Source of the DNA: an uncultured Actinomyces sp.
GTDB taxonomy: Bacteria > Actinomycetota > Actinomycetes > Actinomycetales > Actinomycetaceae
Direction: 5' to 3'
NCBI GenBank assembly: GCA_915063485.1
Contig: CAJZDJ010000010.1
Location: 1-30,563 of the forward strand
DNA length: 30,563 nucleotides
Below, in pieces: positions 1 to 7,342 of this stretch (its first letter is position 1; each line of letters starts with the position of its first letter). Below the pieces are notes generated by a model. That model worked only from the letters and a program-made list of their open reading frames with translations. It did no database searches and was not told the origin of the DNA. The position numbers were made by a program, and so were the translations under genes.

Positions 1-214
1 CAGCCATGATGAATATGGCGCTGATGATGTCCTTCGCGCAGTGCATGTGTCTGTAGCACGTCAGGCCTCGAATTAGTGCGTCGCCTGCGCATGCCTGGCG
101 TCTATTTGCCCTTGGCCAGACAGGCCCTGGCCCCCACTCAAGTTTTTCCTACCGTTTGCGTACCCATCGAAGCGCTGCGGGCCCAAAAAATTTACTCGTT
201 TTAGGGAGATTTAC

Positions 215-1144
215 ATGACTGACATTGCTAACTCTATTGCTGACCTGGTTGGTTCCACCCCACTGGTACGCATTAACCGCGTTATTGACGCCCCGGCCAC
301 GGTACTAGCCAAGTTTGAGGCCCTAAACCCCGGCCACTCGGTTAAAGACCGCATTGCCCTAAACATCATTCGCGCCGCTGAAGCCTCCGGCGCCCTCAAG
401 CCCGGCGGCACCATTGTGGAAGCCACCAGCGGCAACACCGGCGTGGGCCTATCTGCCATCGGCGCAGCGCTAGGCTACCGCGTGATCATCACCATGCCTG
501 ACACCATGAGCAAGGAACGCCGCGCCATTATGCGCGCATTTGGTGCAGAGCTAGTGCTCACCAGTGTTAACGGCGTGCAGGGGGCAGCTGACAAGGCCCG
601 CGAAATCCAGGCGGCCACCCCCAACTCGATTCTGGCCTCCCAGTTCACCAATGAGGCTAACCCCGCCGCTCACCGTGCCGGCACCGCCTTGGAAATCTGG
701 GAACAGTCTGGCGGCCAGGTTGACGCTTTCGTGGCCGGCATCGGCACCGGCGGCACACTCACCGGTGTGGGCCAGGTGCTGCGCGAGAAGAACCCCAACG
801 TCAAGATTTTCGGTATCGAACCGGCTGAGTCTCCCCTGCTAAGCGAAGGCCACGCCGGCCCGCACAAGATCCAGGGTATTGGCGCCAACATTGTGCCCGA
901 GGTGCTTGACCAGAACATTTGGGATGAGCTGCTGCACATTGAGTCCGAAGCTGCCTTAACTTACGCTCGCCGCGCCGCCGCTGAGGAAGGCCTGCTAGTG
1001 GGTATCTCCTCCGGCGCTGCCCTGGCCGCCGCCGACCAGCTAGCCCACCGCCCCGAGTTTGCTGGCAAAACCATTGTCACCTTGCTGCCTGACACCGGTG
1101 AGCGTTACCTGTCTACCCCGCTGTACTCGGCTTATCTGGACTGA
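215..1144 (+). CDS. cysK: Cysteine synthase A (O-acetylserine sulfhydrylase)
   Basis: PLP-dependent enzyme that makes L-cysteine from O-acetylserine and sulfide in the cytoplasm. The 309-residue length is normal for the family. The PLP-lysine motif SVKDR places the Schiff-base Lys at about residue 44. The substrate loop TSGNTG lies at about 71-76, the phosphate-binding loop GIGTGGTLTG near 175, and a PDTGERYLS end is present. The ATG at 215 has a clear ribosome site (AGGGAG, 203-208). cysE, which makes the O-acetylserine substrate, starts 12 bases after the stop, so the two form an operon and could make the cysteine synthase complex. A cystathionine beta-synthase-like role is less likely, because no extra domain is present. 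Confidence 0.96.
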   Translation: MTDIANSIADLVGSTPLVRINRVIDAPATVLAKFEALNPGHSVKDRIALNIIRAAEASGALKPGGTIVEATSGNTGVGLSAIGAALGYRVIITMPDTMSKERRAIMRAFGAELVLTSVNGVQGAADKAREIQAATPNSILASQFTNEANPAAHRAGTALEIWEQSGGQVDAFVAGIGTGGTLTGVGQVLREKNPNVKIFGIEPAESPLLSEGHAGPHKIQGIGANIVPEVLDQNIWDELLHIESEAALTYARRAAAEEGLLVGISSGAALAAADQLAHRPEFAGKTIVTLLPDTGERYLSTPLYSAYLD

Positions 1145-1156
1145 AAGCAAAAGACT

Positions 1157-1855
1157 GTGACAGTTAAGACCACCCCTGCCCCAGCTAGCCAGTTATCTGC
1201 TGCTAAAGCCGACCTGGTTATGGGTGACGTGCACCGTGACGCCGCTGAGGCACCGGCTAGCCCGTGTTGTTCCAGCCCCTCTGACCGTAAAGGTATGGGA
1301 CTGCTGGCACTGATCCGTGAGGACATTAAAACTGCCCGCGACCGTGACCCGGCAGCGCGTTCAACCGCCGAGGTGGCCCTGCTTTACCCCGGTTTACACG
1401 CGGTGTGGGCTTACCGGGTAGCCAACCGGCTGTGGTCTAAAGGCCACCATTTTTCCGCCCGGGCCCTGTCTCAGGCAGCCCGCGCAGCTACCGGCGTGGA
1501 GATTCACCCTGGCGCCACCATTGGTCGACGTTTCTTCATTGACCACGGTATGGGGGTAGTTATTGGTGAAACCACCACGGTTGGCGACGACGTCCTGCTC
1601 TTTCACGGGGTAACCCTCGGCGGGGTGTCTATGACCCCAGGTAAGCGCCACCCCACCATTGGCAACCACGTCACGGTGGGGGCTGGGGCTAAGGTTTTGG
1701 GCCCGGTTACGGTTTACGACGGCGGCGTTATTGGCGCCAACGCGGTGCTGGTTAAAAACCTGCCTGAAGGGCATGTGGCTGTAGGGGTACCCTCCAAGGT
1801 TCGCGACCCACGCACCGACCCGGAGCTGATGATAGACCCGACCATCTACATCTAG
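1157..1855 (+). CDS. cysE: Serine O-acetyltransferase
   Basis: Acetylates L-serine with acetyl-CoA to give O-acetylserine, the first step of cysteine synthesis. The C-terminal half is a left-handed beta-helix of hexapeptide repeats (from IHPGATIG onward) with the family's [11 protein letters not shown] and HGVTLGG motifs. The helical N-domain begins at [10 protein letters not shown]. The longest reading starts at GTG 1157 and gives 232 residues, with about 46 residues upstream of the conserved start that include a Cys-Cys pair. No good ribosome site precedes 1157. An in-frame ATG at 1295, preceded closely by AAAGG, would give a 186-residue protein, a common size for Gram-positive CysE. The function is sure; the start is not. 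Co-transcribed with cysK. Confidence 0.93.
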   Translation: MTVKTTPAPASQLSAAKADLVMGDVHRDAAEAPASPCCSSPSDRKGMGLLALIREDIKTARDRDPAARSTAEVALLYPGLHAVWAYRVANRLWSKGHHFSARALSQAARAATGVEIHPGATIGRRFFIDHGMGVVIGETTTVGDDVLLFHGVTLGGVSMTPGKRHPTIGNHVTVGAGAKVLGPVTVYDGGVIGANAVLVKNLPEGHVAVGVPSKVRDPRTDPELMIDPTIYI

Positions 1856-1929
1856 GCGCTACAGCTAATAAAGCTTAAGATGCTTTAGAAAATGGCCGGC
1901 TGTCACAGTCTTAAATGGCCTTAAGCGCT

Positions 1930-1958
1930 AAGAAGGGACCCCACTGGGGTCCCTTCTT
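1930..1958. terminator. Intrinsic terminator, cysKE / prolyl aminopeptidase convergent junction
   Basis: A perfect 13-bp stem (1930-1942 with 1946-1958, loop ACT) is followed by TATTTCTT on the + strand. It sits between convergent genes, and the A-rich left flank could also let it serve the minus strand. A second inverted pair (AGCGCTAAGAA at 1924 and TTCTTAGCGCT at 1961) brackets it. The rest of 1856-2050 shows nothing else recognisable. Confidence 0.88.
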
Positions 1959-2050
1959 ATTTCTTAGCGCTATCTAGGAGTCAGCAGATGTCAACTTAGC
2001 AGCTGCCACCTGGTGCGCCTAGAACACCGGCTTTGCGGCAGCTGGCACTG

Positions 2051-3310
2051 TTAGCGCAGTACCTTACCGGTGGCCAGCTCATGCAGGCGGGCAAACACCG
2101 CTCCCCCACTGGCGCGTACCCCGTTGTGCTCATACTCGCTGGTCACCCAGGTTTGCAGGCCGGGCACCAAAGCGGCAGTTTCCAGTGAGAACTGCGTAGG
2201 CACATAAGCGTCACGGAAGTACACCGCCGCCGCGCCCTTAACCTGGCTGGCGCGCATAGCCTGCGGCGAGTACAGCTGCGGCCAAGGGTGCTCAGCTAGT
2301 GCCTGGGCCACGTCAGCCCAGTCACGCAGCAGCGAGTCTTCCTCAAAGAACTTGGGGCTAACGTGCTCACCGGTTAGCAAGGTGGGGTCTGACTTAAAAT
2401 CTTCCGGCAGGGTGCGCACTGCCGCCCAGTTAGTTACCTGCCCATCAGCCCAGCAAGACTCGTGGATGAAGGCATACAGCGGGTTGCGGGCACTAAAGGC
2501 CAACTGCTCACCAATATCCCAGCGCTGACGCCAAGAACCAGGCTCCTGGCTAAGCAGGTTGTGCAGCACATCCGCGCCGCCACTGGCCCCTAGCAGCATA
2601 CCCAGGCTACGCAGGCGGGTAACCCCGATAACGTCACCATGCACGGTGTGTAGCTTGCCGGCGTCAGCCATTTCTAGCAGGTTAGACATGCGCTCGCGGT
2701 CGCCGGGGAAACGGGCATAGAACTGCTCGGACTTTTCACGCATAGCCGCGTAGGTGGCCGCGTAAACCTCATCCAAGCTGTGGCCCACTGCCGGCAAGCC
2801 ACCGGTGAGGTAGACGTGGTGCAGGCTTTCGCTGTGTGCGCTGACGTAGCGGGTTACACAAAAACCACCAAAAGACTGCCCTAGCAGGCTCCAACGTTCA
2901 ATACCTAAAGCCTCACGCAGGGCCTCGGCGTCTTCCACAATGGAATCTGAACGCAGGTGGGTCAGGTATTCCACCATGGTCTGCGTGTCAGCCCAGGGGC
3001 GGCCTACCGCAGTGGAGTTACCGGTGCCGCGCTGGTCTAGCAAAATCAGGCGGTAATGCTTAAGCGGCTCAGCTAGCCAACCCAGGCCGCCGTCGACATA
3101 GGGGTAGGGAGCTTCAAAGCCGGGCCCACCTTGCAGATAAACCAGGGCCTCACGATCGGTTGCCCCAGCCATGGCTACTTCGCGCGCATACACCGTGATA
3201 GTGCGCTTGTCGCTGGCGTCGCCGTGAACTAGCGGCACCTGCAGGTGGTGCTCACGGGTAAGCACCCCGCTAGCGTCTTTAGTCCAAGTAGTTGATCGCA
3301 GCTTGGCCAT
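2051..3310 (-). CDS. Prolyl aminopeptidase (proline iminopeptidase), S33 alpha/beta hydrolase
   Basis: Predicted cytoplasmic serine peptidase that removes N-terminal proline from peptides. In the 419-residue product the oxyanion motif LQGGPG is at 59-64, DQRGTG at 92-97, and the nucleophile elbow GQSFGG at 144-149 (Ser146). A late EYEHNGVR segment likely supplies the catalytic His. The length matches the larger (about 425-residue) Aeromonas-type branch rather than the 310-residue branch. No signal peptide is visible. The start is supported by AAAGGAG just upstream of the ATG. It lies downstream of nei on the same strand but is separated by 128 bases containing a hairpin and short repeats, so it may have its own promoter. 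Other alpha/beta hydrolase specificities cannot be excluded. Confidence 0.86.
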   Translation of the reverse strand: MAKLRSTTWTKDASGVLTREHHLQVPLVHGDASDKRTITVYAREVAMAGATDREALVYLQGGPGFEAPYPYVDGGLGWLAEPLKHYRLILLDQRGTGNSTAVGRPWADTQTMVEYLTHLRSDSIVEDAEALREALGIERWSLLGQSFGGFCVTRYVSAHSESLHHVYLTGGLPAVGHSLDEVYAATYAAMREKSEQFYARFPGDRERMSNLLEMADAGKLHTVHGDVIGVTRLRSLGMLLGASGGADVLHNLLSQEPGSWRQRWDIGEQLAFSARNPLYAFIHESCWADGQVTNWAAVRTLPEDFKSDPTLLTGEHVSPKFFEEDSLLRDWADVAQALAEHPWPQLYSPQAMRASQVKGAAAVYFRDAYVPTQFSLETAALVPGLQTWVTSEYEHNGVRASGGAVFARLHELATGKVLR

Positions 3311-3388
3311 TTATGCTCCTTTGTTGCGCTTAAATTTGCATTGATTTTGTACTGATTTTTAGTCCAGTTAGCTCGCCTAGCGCTTTTG

Positions 3389-3446
3389 GTGGCGGCCCTT
3401 AGCGCCGCCACATTGGCCGTTTAGCGCCGCCGCGTCTATTAGCGCC
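3389..3446. repeat. Intergenic hairpin plus TTAGCGCC direct repeats
   Basis: GTGGCGGC (3389-3396) pairs with GCCGCCAC (3404-3411). There is no T-tract, so this is not a convincing terminator. TTAGCGCCGCC occurs at about 3400 and 3421, and a shorter TTAGCGCC copy lies near 3438 at the end of the nei gene, so the spacing is about 21 and 17 bases. Confidence 0.55.
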
Positions 3447-4515
3447 CTTGGCAGCGTGGACACCAAAACAGGGTACGTCCCTGCATCATGTCGCCAGCAA
3501 TTGGGGTGCCGCAGCGCAGGCAGGGCCGCCCGGTGCGGTGGTAGACATACCAGCGCCCAGCCTCTGGATCATCTGGAGGCAGCGGGTCAGGTACGTCGTC
3601 GGAGTTGACGGTGGTAATTAGACCGGTAGCTACCCCGTGGGCCAGTAGGGCCGCGTTGTCGTCCCACAGTTTGCCTAGTCGCTGCGCACTAATATTGGCG
3701 CCTTGGCGGCGTGGGCTGATGCCGGCCCTGAACAGAGATTCAGCCCGGTAAATGTTGCCCACCCCGGCTATTACCGACTGGTCCATCAGCAGCTCACCAA
3801 TGGCCCGACGGCGCCGGCGTACGTTAGCGATAAAGGTTGCTTTCCCCTCGGCTGTTTTCCCTGGGGCTAGCGGGTCTGGGCCCAGGCGTGCCTCAACCGC
3901 TTTAACCCCTTCTAAATCCAGCAGTTCACAGGTGGTGGGGCCAGATAGGTCAGCCACCCCATGCTTACTAACTAGCCGCAGACGCACCGCGCCTTTAGGA
4001 GGCGCAGGCTGCCACTGTCCGGGGGCTAGCTTGCCCTGGGGTAGTTTCAAATCTGGCCGTGGCTTACCAGAGCCAACAGTGGCAGCAACCCCTTCAGGCT
4101 GGGTTAAAGCCGCACGGGTAGACACCGTCAAGCCCGCGAGCGCACTGCCGCCTGAGTGCCCACCTAGTTCTTTAATGCCTGGCAGGCCCTGGCGGGAGCC
4201 TAGTTCTAGGTCAGGAACTTCAAATATTTCGGGCACCACGAAGGTGGCGTCGCCGTCGAAGTTCCAGGCCCCATATAGACCCAGGTGAGTGTGTAGCCAG
4301 GTGATGGCGGGTGAATCTAGGGCGACGTCGGCGGCGGGGGCGAAAGCTGCCAGTAGGTGTTTGCCATGGGCATAGGAGCTGATAAAAACTTGCCCATCTA
4401 GGCGGGCGGCTCCCTGGGCGAAACGCCCTTGGGGGCTAGAGGCGCGCAGCTGGCTTTCCCCAAACAGGATGTTTAGGGACTTAGCCAGCCGGTGAATTGT
4501 GTGTCCTTCAGGCAT
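3439..4515 (-). CDS. Fpg/Nei-family DNA glycosylase / AP lyase (Nei2-like)
   Basis: Base-excision repair enzyme that removes oxidised bases and cuts abasic sites. It begins MPEGHT, so after Met removal Pro2 is the catalytic nucleophile and Glu3 its partner. The conserved Lys is K52 in HGKHLL. A helix-two-turn-helix region (MDQSVIAGVGNIYRAE, about 244-259) and a C-terminal zinc finger (Cys332, Cys335, Cys352, Cys355) complete the family layout. At 358 residues it is about 80-90 longer than usual; the excess lies at about 87-172 as a Gly/Pro/Ala-rich low-complexity stretch. The MPEGHT start and finger fit actinobacterial endonuclease VIII Nei2 better than MutM. Its ATG shares one base with the rpiB stop, so translation is probably coupled. 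Confidence 0.9.
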   Translation of the reverse strand: MPEGHTIHRLAKSLNILFGESQLRASSPQGRFAQGAARLDGQVFISSYAHGKHLLAAFAPAADVALDSPAITWLHTHLGLYGAWNFDGDATFVVPEIFEVPDLELGSRQGLPGIKELGGHSGGSALAGLTVSTRAALTQPEGVAATVGSGKPRPDLKLPQGKLAPGQWQPAPPKGAVRLRLVSKHGVADLSGPTTCELLDLEGVKAVEARLGPDPLAPGKTAEGKATFIANVRRRRRAIGELLMDQSVIAGVGNIYRAESLFRAGISPRRQGANISAQRLGKLWDDNAALLAHGVATGLITTVNSDDVPDPLPPDDPEAGRWYVYHRTGRPCLRCGTPIAGDMMQGRTLFWCPRCQGR

Positions 4516-4958
4516 CAGGCCTCAAGGTCAGCGAGAATCTCGATGCGGCGCTGGTGGCGCGGGTCGTTGCTGTAGGGCTCGGACAGGAAGGCGTCAATGA
4601 TTTCTAGGGCTTCCTCGCTGGTGTGCATGCGGGCGCCGATACCAACCACATTGGCGTTGTTGTGCTCACGGGCTAGGCGGGCGGTTTGCAGGTTCCAGGC
4701 TAGGGCGGCGCGGGCGCCACGTACCTTGTTGGCGGCGATTTGCTCGCCGTTGCCAGAGCCGCCAATTACGATGCCTAGGCTGCCGGGGTCGTTAACGGTG
4801 GCCTGGGCGGCTTCAAAACAGAAGGAGGGGTAGTCATCTTTGGGGTCGTAGGTTAATGCTCCGTGGTCAATAACCTCGTAGCCGTTGTTTTCTAGGTGGG
4901 TGATGGCAATGGCTTTGAGTTCGTAGCCGGCATGGTCTGAGGCAATATGTACGCGCAT
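4515..4958 (-). CDS. rpiB: Ribose-5-phosphate isomerase B
   Basis: Interconverts ribose-5-phosphate and ribulose-5-phosphate in the non-oxidative pentose phosphate pathway. At 147 residues it is typical for RpiB. SDHAGYELK near the N-terminus and IVIGGSGNGEQIAANK (about 63-78) mark the phosphate and active-site loops. The catalytic position carries Glu72, as in the actinobacterial (Mycobacterium-type) enzymes, rather than the Cys of the E. coli enzyme. It is the first gene of a leftward pair with nei (one-base overlap) and lies back to back with the pepO-like gene; only 75 bases separate the two starts. An allose-6-phosphate isomerase activity is possible but less likely. Confidence 0.94.
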   Translation of the reverse strand: MRVHIASDHAGYELKAIAITHLENNGYEVIDHGALTYDPKDDYPSFCFEAAQATVNDPGSLGIVIGGSGNGEQIAANKVRGARAALAWNLQTARLAREHNNANVVGIGARMHTSEEALEIIDAFLSEPYSNDPRHQRRIEILADLEA

Positions 4959-5021
4959 GTAACCAATTGTGCCCGGTTATTGGCCTAAAGAAAACTAAGT
5001 CAAAGCGCTCAGGGCAGCGGC

Positions 5022-5036
5022 TAATATAGTTTTATG
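5022..5036 (+). promoter_or_regulatory. Probable leaderless promoter of the M13 peptidase gene
   Basis: TAATAT at 5022-5027 ends six bases before the ATG at 5034, so transcription would begin at or next to the start codon. No ribosome site is visible. Leaderless mRNAs are common in Actinobacteria. Confidence 0.55.
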
Positions 5037-7091
5037 ACGAATAAAAATAATACCCAGCTAGTTGCGGGTGTGCTCAACCCGGCAGATATGGATACTAGCG
5101 TGCGGGTGCAAGATGACCTGTACCGCTATGTAAACGGCACTTGGCTGCGTACCGTTAAGATTCCGGCCGATCGCCCTTCTGCCGGCTCTTTTATGGAGCT
5201 ACGCGACGGCGCTGAGCTGGCTTGCCGCCAGATTATTGAGGATTGCGCTAAGCAAACTGCCTCCGGCAAGGCTAGCGGTGAGGCCTATCAGATTGGCTCA
5301 CTGTATGAGTCTTTTATGAACGAGGAAGCAGTTAATGCGGCCGGTGTGGCCGCGCTGGAGGCTGATGTAGCCGAGCTGTTTAGTGCCTCCAGCAAGGATG
5401 AGCTGGCTAGCGTTATGGGCGCTAAGCTGTTTGCGATTTTCCACGGCCCGATTGGGGCTGGGGTTGAGGTTGACCTTAATGACCCTGAGCGTTACACCGT
5501 GTGGGTTTCTCAGGCTGGTTTGGGCCTGCCTGATGAGGCTTACTACCGTGAAGAGGATAAGGCTGCGCTGCGCCAGGCTTATACCGCTCACATCGCTAAC
5601 ATGTTTGCTCTAAGTGGCTATGACCAGCGTTTGGGCCGCCCGGGCGAAGAGATTGCCCAGGCCATTATGAAGCTGGAGACGGCGCTCGCGGCCGGGCACT
5701 GGGATGCGGTGCGTTGCCGTGACATTGAGGCCATGAACAACCCCATGAACTGGGCTGATGTGGTCTCTAGCGCGCAGGGTTTGCCGCTTGAGGTCTGGTC
5801 TGCTGCGGCCGCTAAGGTGGTGGGTGAGGACTTCTTTAACCGTGAGGTTATTGTGGGTCAACCTGACTACCTGCCTAAGGCCGCTAAGGTGTGGGAGGAA
5901 AGCGAGCTTGAGGATGTGCGGGCCTGGATTATCTGGCATGTGCTGCACTCGCGCGCGGGGCTGCTGAGCCAGGAGATTGCCACCGAGAGCTTTGATTTCT
6001 ACTCGCGTAAGCTGCAGGGTATTGATGCCCAGCGTCCGCGTTGGAAGCGTGGGGTGAGCTTGGTTGAGGGCACTTTGGGTGAGGCCCTGGGCCAGCTTTA
6101 TGTGCACCGTCATTTCCCGGCCGCAAGCAAAGAGGCTATGGATGTGCTGGTGGCTGACCTACTAGAGGCTTACCGTGGCTCTATTAGCCAGCTGGAGTGG
6201 ATGAGCCCGGCTACCCGCCAAGAGGCTTTGGCTAAGCTAGAGCAGTTCACGGTAAAGATCGGCTACCCCGCTAAGTGGCGTGACTACAGCGCCTTGCAGC
6301 TAAGCGCCACCGATTTGGTGGGTAATGTGCGCGCCGCTGAAGCTTTTGAAACCGCCTATGAGGCAAGCAAGCTGGGTAAGCCGGTGGACCGCGACGAGTG
6401 GCATATGACGCCGCAGACCGTCAACGCCTACTACAACCCGGTGATGAATGAGATTGTTTTCCCGGCAGCTATTTTGCAGGCGCCTTTCTTTGATTTAGAG
6501 GCCGACGACGCCGTTAACTACGCTGGTATTGGTGCGGTTATTGGTCACGAGATTGGCCACGGTTTTGATGACCAAGGTTCCACTTTTGATGGCACCGGCG
6601 CGGTGCGTGACTGGTGGACTGAAGCTGACCGTAAGGCTTTCGAGGAGCGTACCGGCGCTCTAATTGCCCAGTATGACGCTTATGTTCCCGCAGATGTGGC
6701 TGCCCACTATGAGCAGCTGGGCCAGGCGGCCCCACATGTTAAGGGGGCGCTGACTATTGGTGAGAACATTGGTGACCTGGGTGGTTTGGGTATTGCCCTA
6801 AAGGCCTACAAGCTGGCCTTGGCCCGTAAGGGGATTGAGTCTTTTGACCAGGCCCCGGTGATTGATGGTTTGAGCGCTTTGGAGCGGTTCTTCTACTCTT
6901 GGGCCCGCATCTGGCAGCAAAAGAGCCGCCTAGAGCGTGCTGAGCTGCTGCTGGCCACCGACCCGCACTCGCCTAACGAGTTCCGTTGCAACGGTATTGT
7001 GCGCAACCTGGACGAGTTCTATGAGACCTTCAATGTGGTCCCCGGCGATGAGCTGTACCTGGCTCCCGAGCAGCGCGTAACTATCTGGTAA
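5034..7091 (+). CDS. pepO: M13-family zinc metallopeptidase (PepO/neprilysin-like endopeptidase)
   Basis: Zinc endopeptidase predicted to cut oligopeptides. The 685-residue product has the M13 N-domain, the substrate-binding NAYYNP motif (about 460-465), the zinc motif HEIGH at 505-509, and the third ligand in ENIGD (Glu577, Asp581). It ends RVTIW, the position of the conserved CxVW tail. There is no signal peptide or N-terminal membrane segment, so it is cytoplasmic like lactococcal PepO rather than a cell-surface neprilysin. The ATG at 5034 has no ribosome site and lies directly after a -10 box (leaderless). It is followed by tandem repeats and a 20-bp stem terminator before pepN, so the two peptidase genes are separate transcription units. 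Confidence 0.93.
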   Translation: MTNKNNTQLVAGVLNPADMDTSVRVQDDLYRYVNGTWLRTVKIPADRPSAGSFMELRDGAELACRQIIEDCAKQTASGKASGEAYQIGSLYESFMNEEAVNAAGVAALEADVAELFSASSKDELASVMGAKLFAIFHGPIGAGVEVDLNDPERYTVWVSQAGLGLPDEAYYREEDKAALRQAYTAHIANMFALSGYDQRLGRPGEEIAQAIMKLETALAAGHWDAVRCRDIEAMNNPMNWADVVSSAQGLPLEVWSAAAAKVVGEDFFNREVIVGQPDYLPKAAKVWEESELEDVRAWIIWHVLHSRAGLLSQEIATESFDFYSRKLQGIDAQRPRWKRGVSLVEGTLGEALGQLYVHRHFPAASKEAMDVLVADLLEAYRGSISQLEWMSPATRQEALAKLEQFTVKIGYPAKWRDYSALQLSATDLVGNVRAAEAFETAYEASKLGKPVDRDEWHMTPQTVNAYYNPVMNEIVFPAAILQAPFFDLEADDAVNYAGIGAVIGHEIGHGFDDQGSTFDGTGAVRDWWTEADRKAFEERTGALIAQYDAYVPADVAAHYEQLGQAAPHVKGALTIGENIGDLGGLGIALKAYKLALARKGIESFDQAPVIDGLSALERFFYSWARIWQQKSRLERAELLLATDPHSPNEFRCNGIVRNLDEFYETFNVVPGDELYLAPEQRVTIW

Positions 7092-7097
7092 GCCCAG

Positions 7098-7240
7098 CTG
7101 GCCAGTTCTAGGCAGCTAGCCGCCACCAAAGCACTGGTTAACTCATAACTAACTAGCCAGTTCCAGACAGCTAGCCGCCACCAAACCACTAGGTAACTAG
7201 TTCGGCTAACTAGCCAGTTCCAGGCAGCTAGCCACCACCT
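7098..7240. repeat. Imperfect ~56-bp tandem repeat, three copies
   Basis: Units begin at 7098, 7153 and 7210, each opening with CTRGCCAGTTCYAGRCAGCT followed by AGCC[GA]CCACC. The periods are 55 and 57 bases, and the third copy is shortened. The array occupies the 3' region of the M13 peptidase gene, before its terminator. Confidence 0.85.
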
Positions 7241-7243
7241 GTT

Positions 7244-7287
7244 AAACCTTGACCCGCTTAGCCTGATGGCTAAGCGGGTCAAGGTTT
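7244..7287 (+). terminator. Strong intrinsic terminator after the M13 peptidase gene
   Basis: A perfect 20-bp stem (7244-7263 with 7268-7287, loop TGAT) ends in TTTCACTTTAG on the + strand. Confidence 0.88.
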
Positions 7288-7342
7288 CACTTTAGTTCGC
7301 GTAAGATAAGCAGCACTACTACTAGTATTTTTAGGAGAGTCA

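Noticed and set aside
1..214. Possible C-terminal tail of an upstream gene (frame ending at 56) or a promoter for cysK
   Set aside because: The fragment is too short to recognise and no convincing -10/-35 pair was found; only the cysK ribosome site is clear.
7019..7282. Minus-strand ORF with repetitive Trp/Leu-rich protein
   Set aside because: It is a translation of the 56-bp tandem repeats and the terminator stem, with no ribosome site and no family resemblance.
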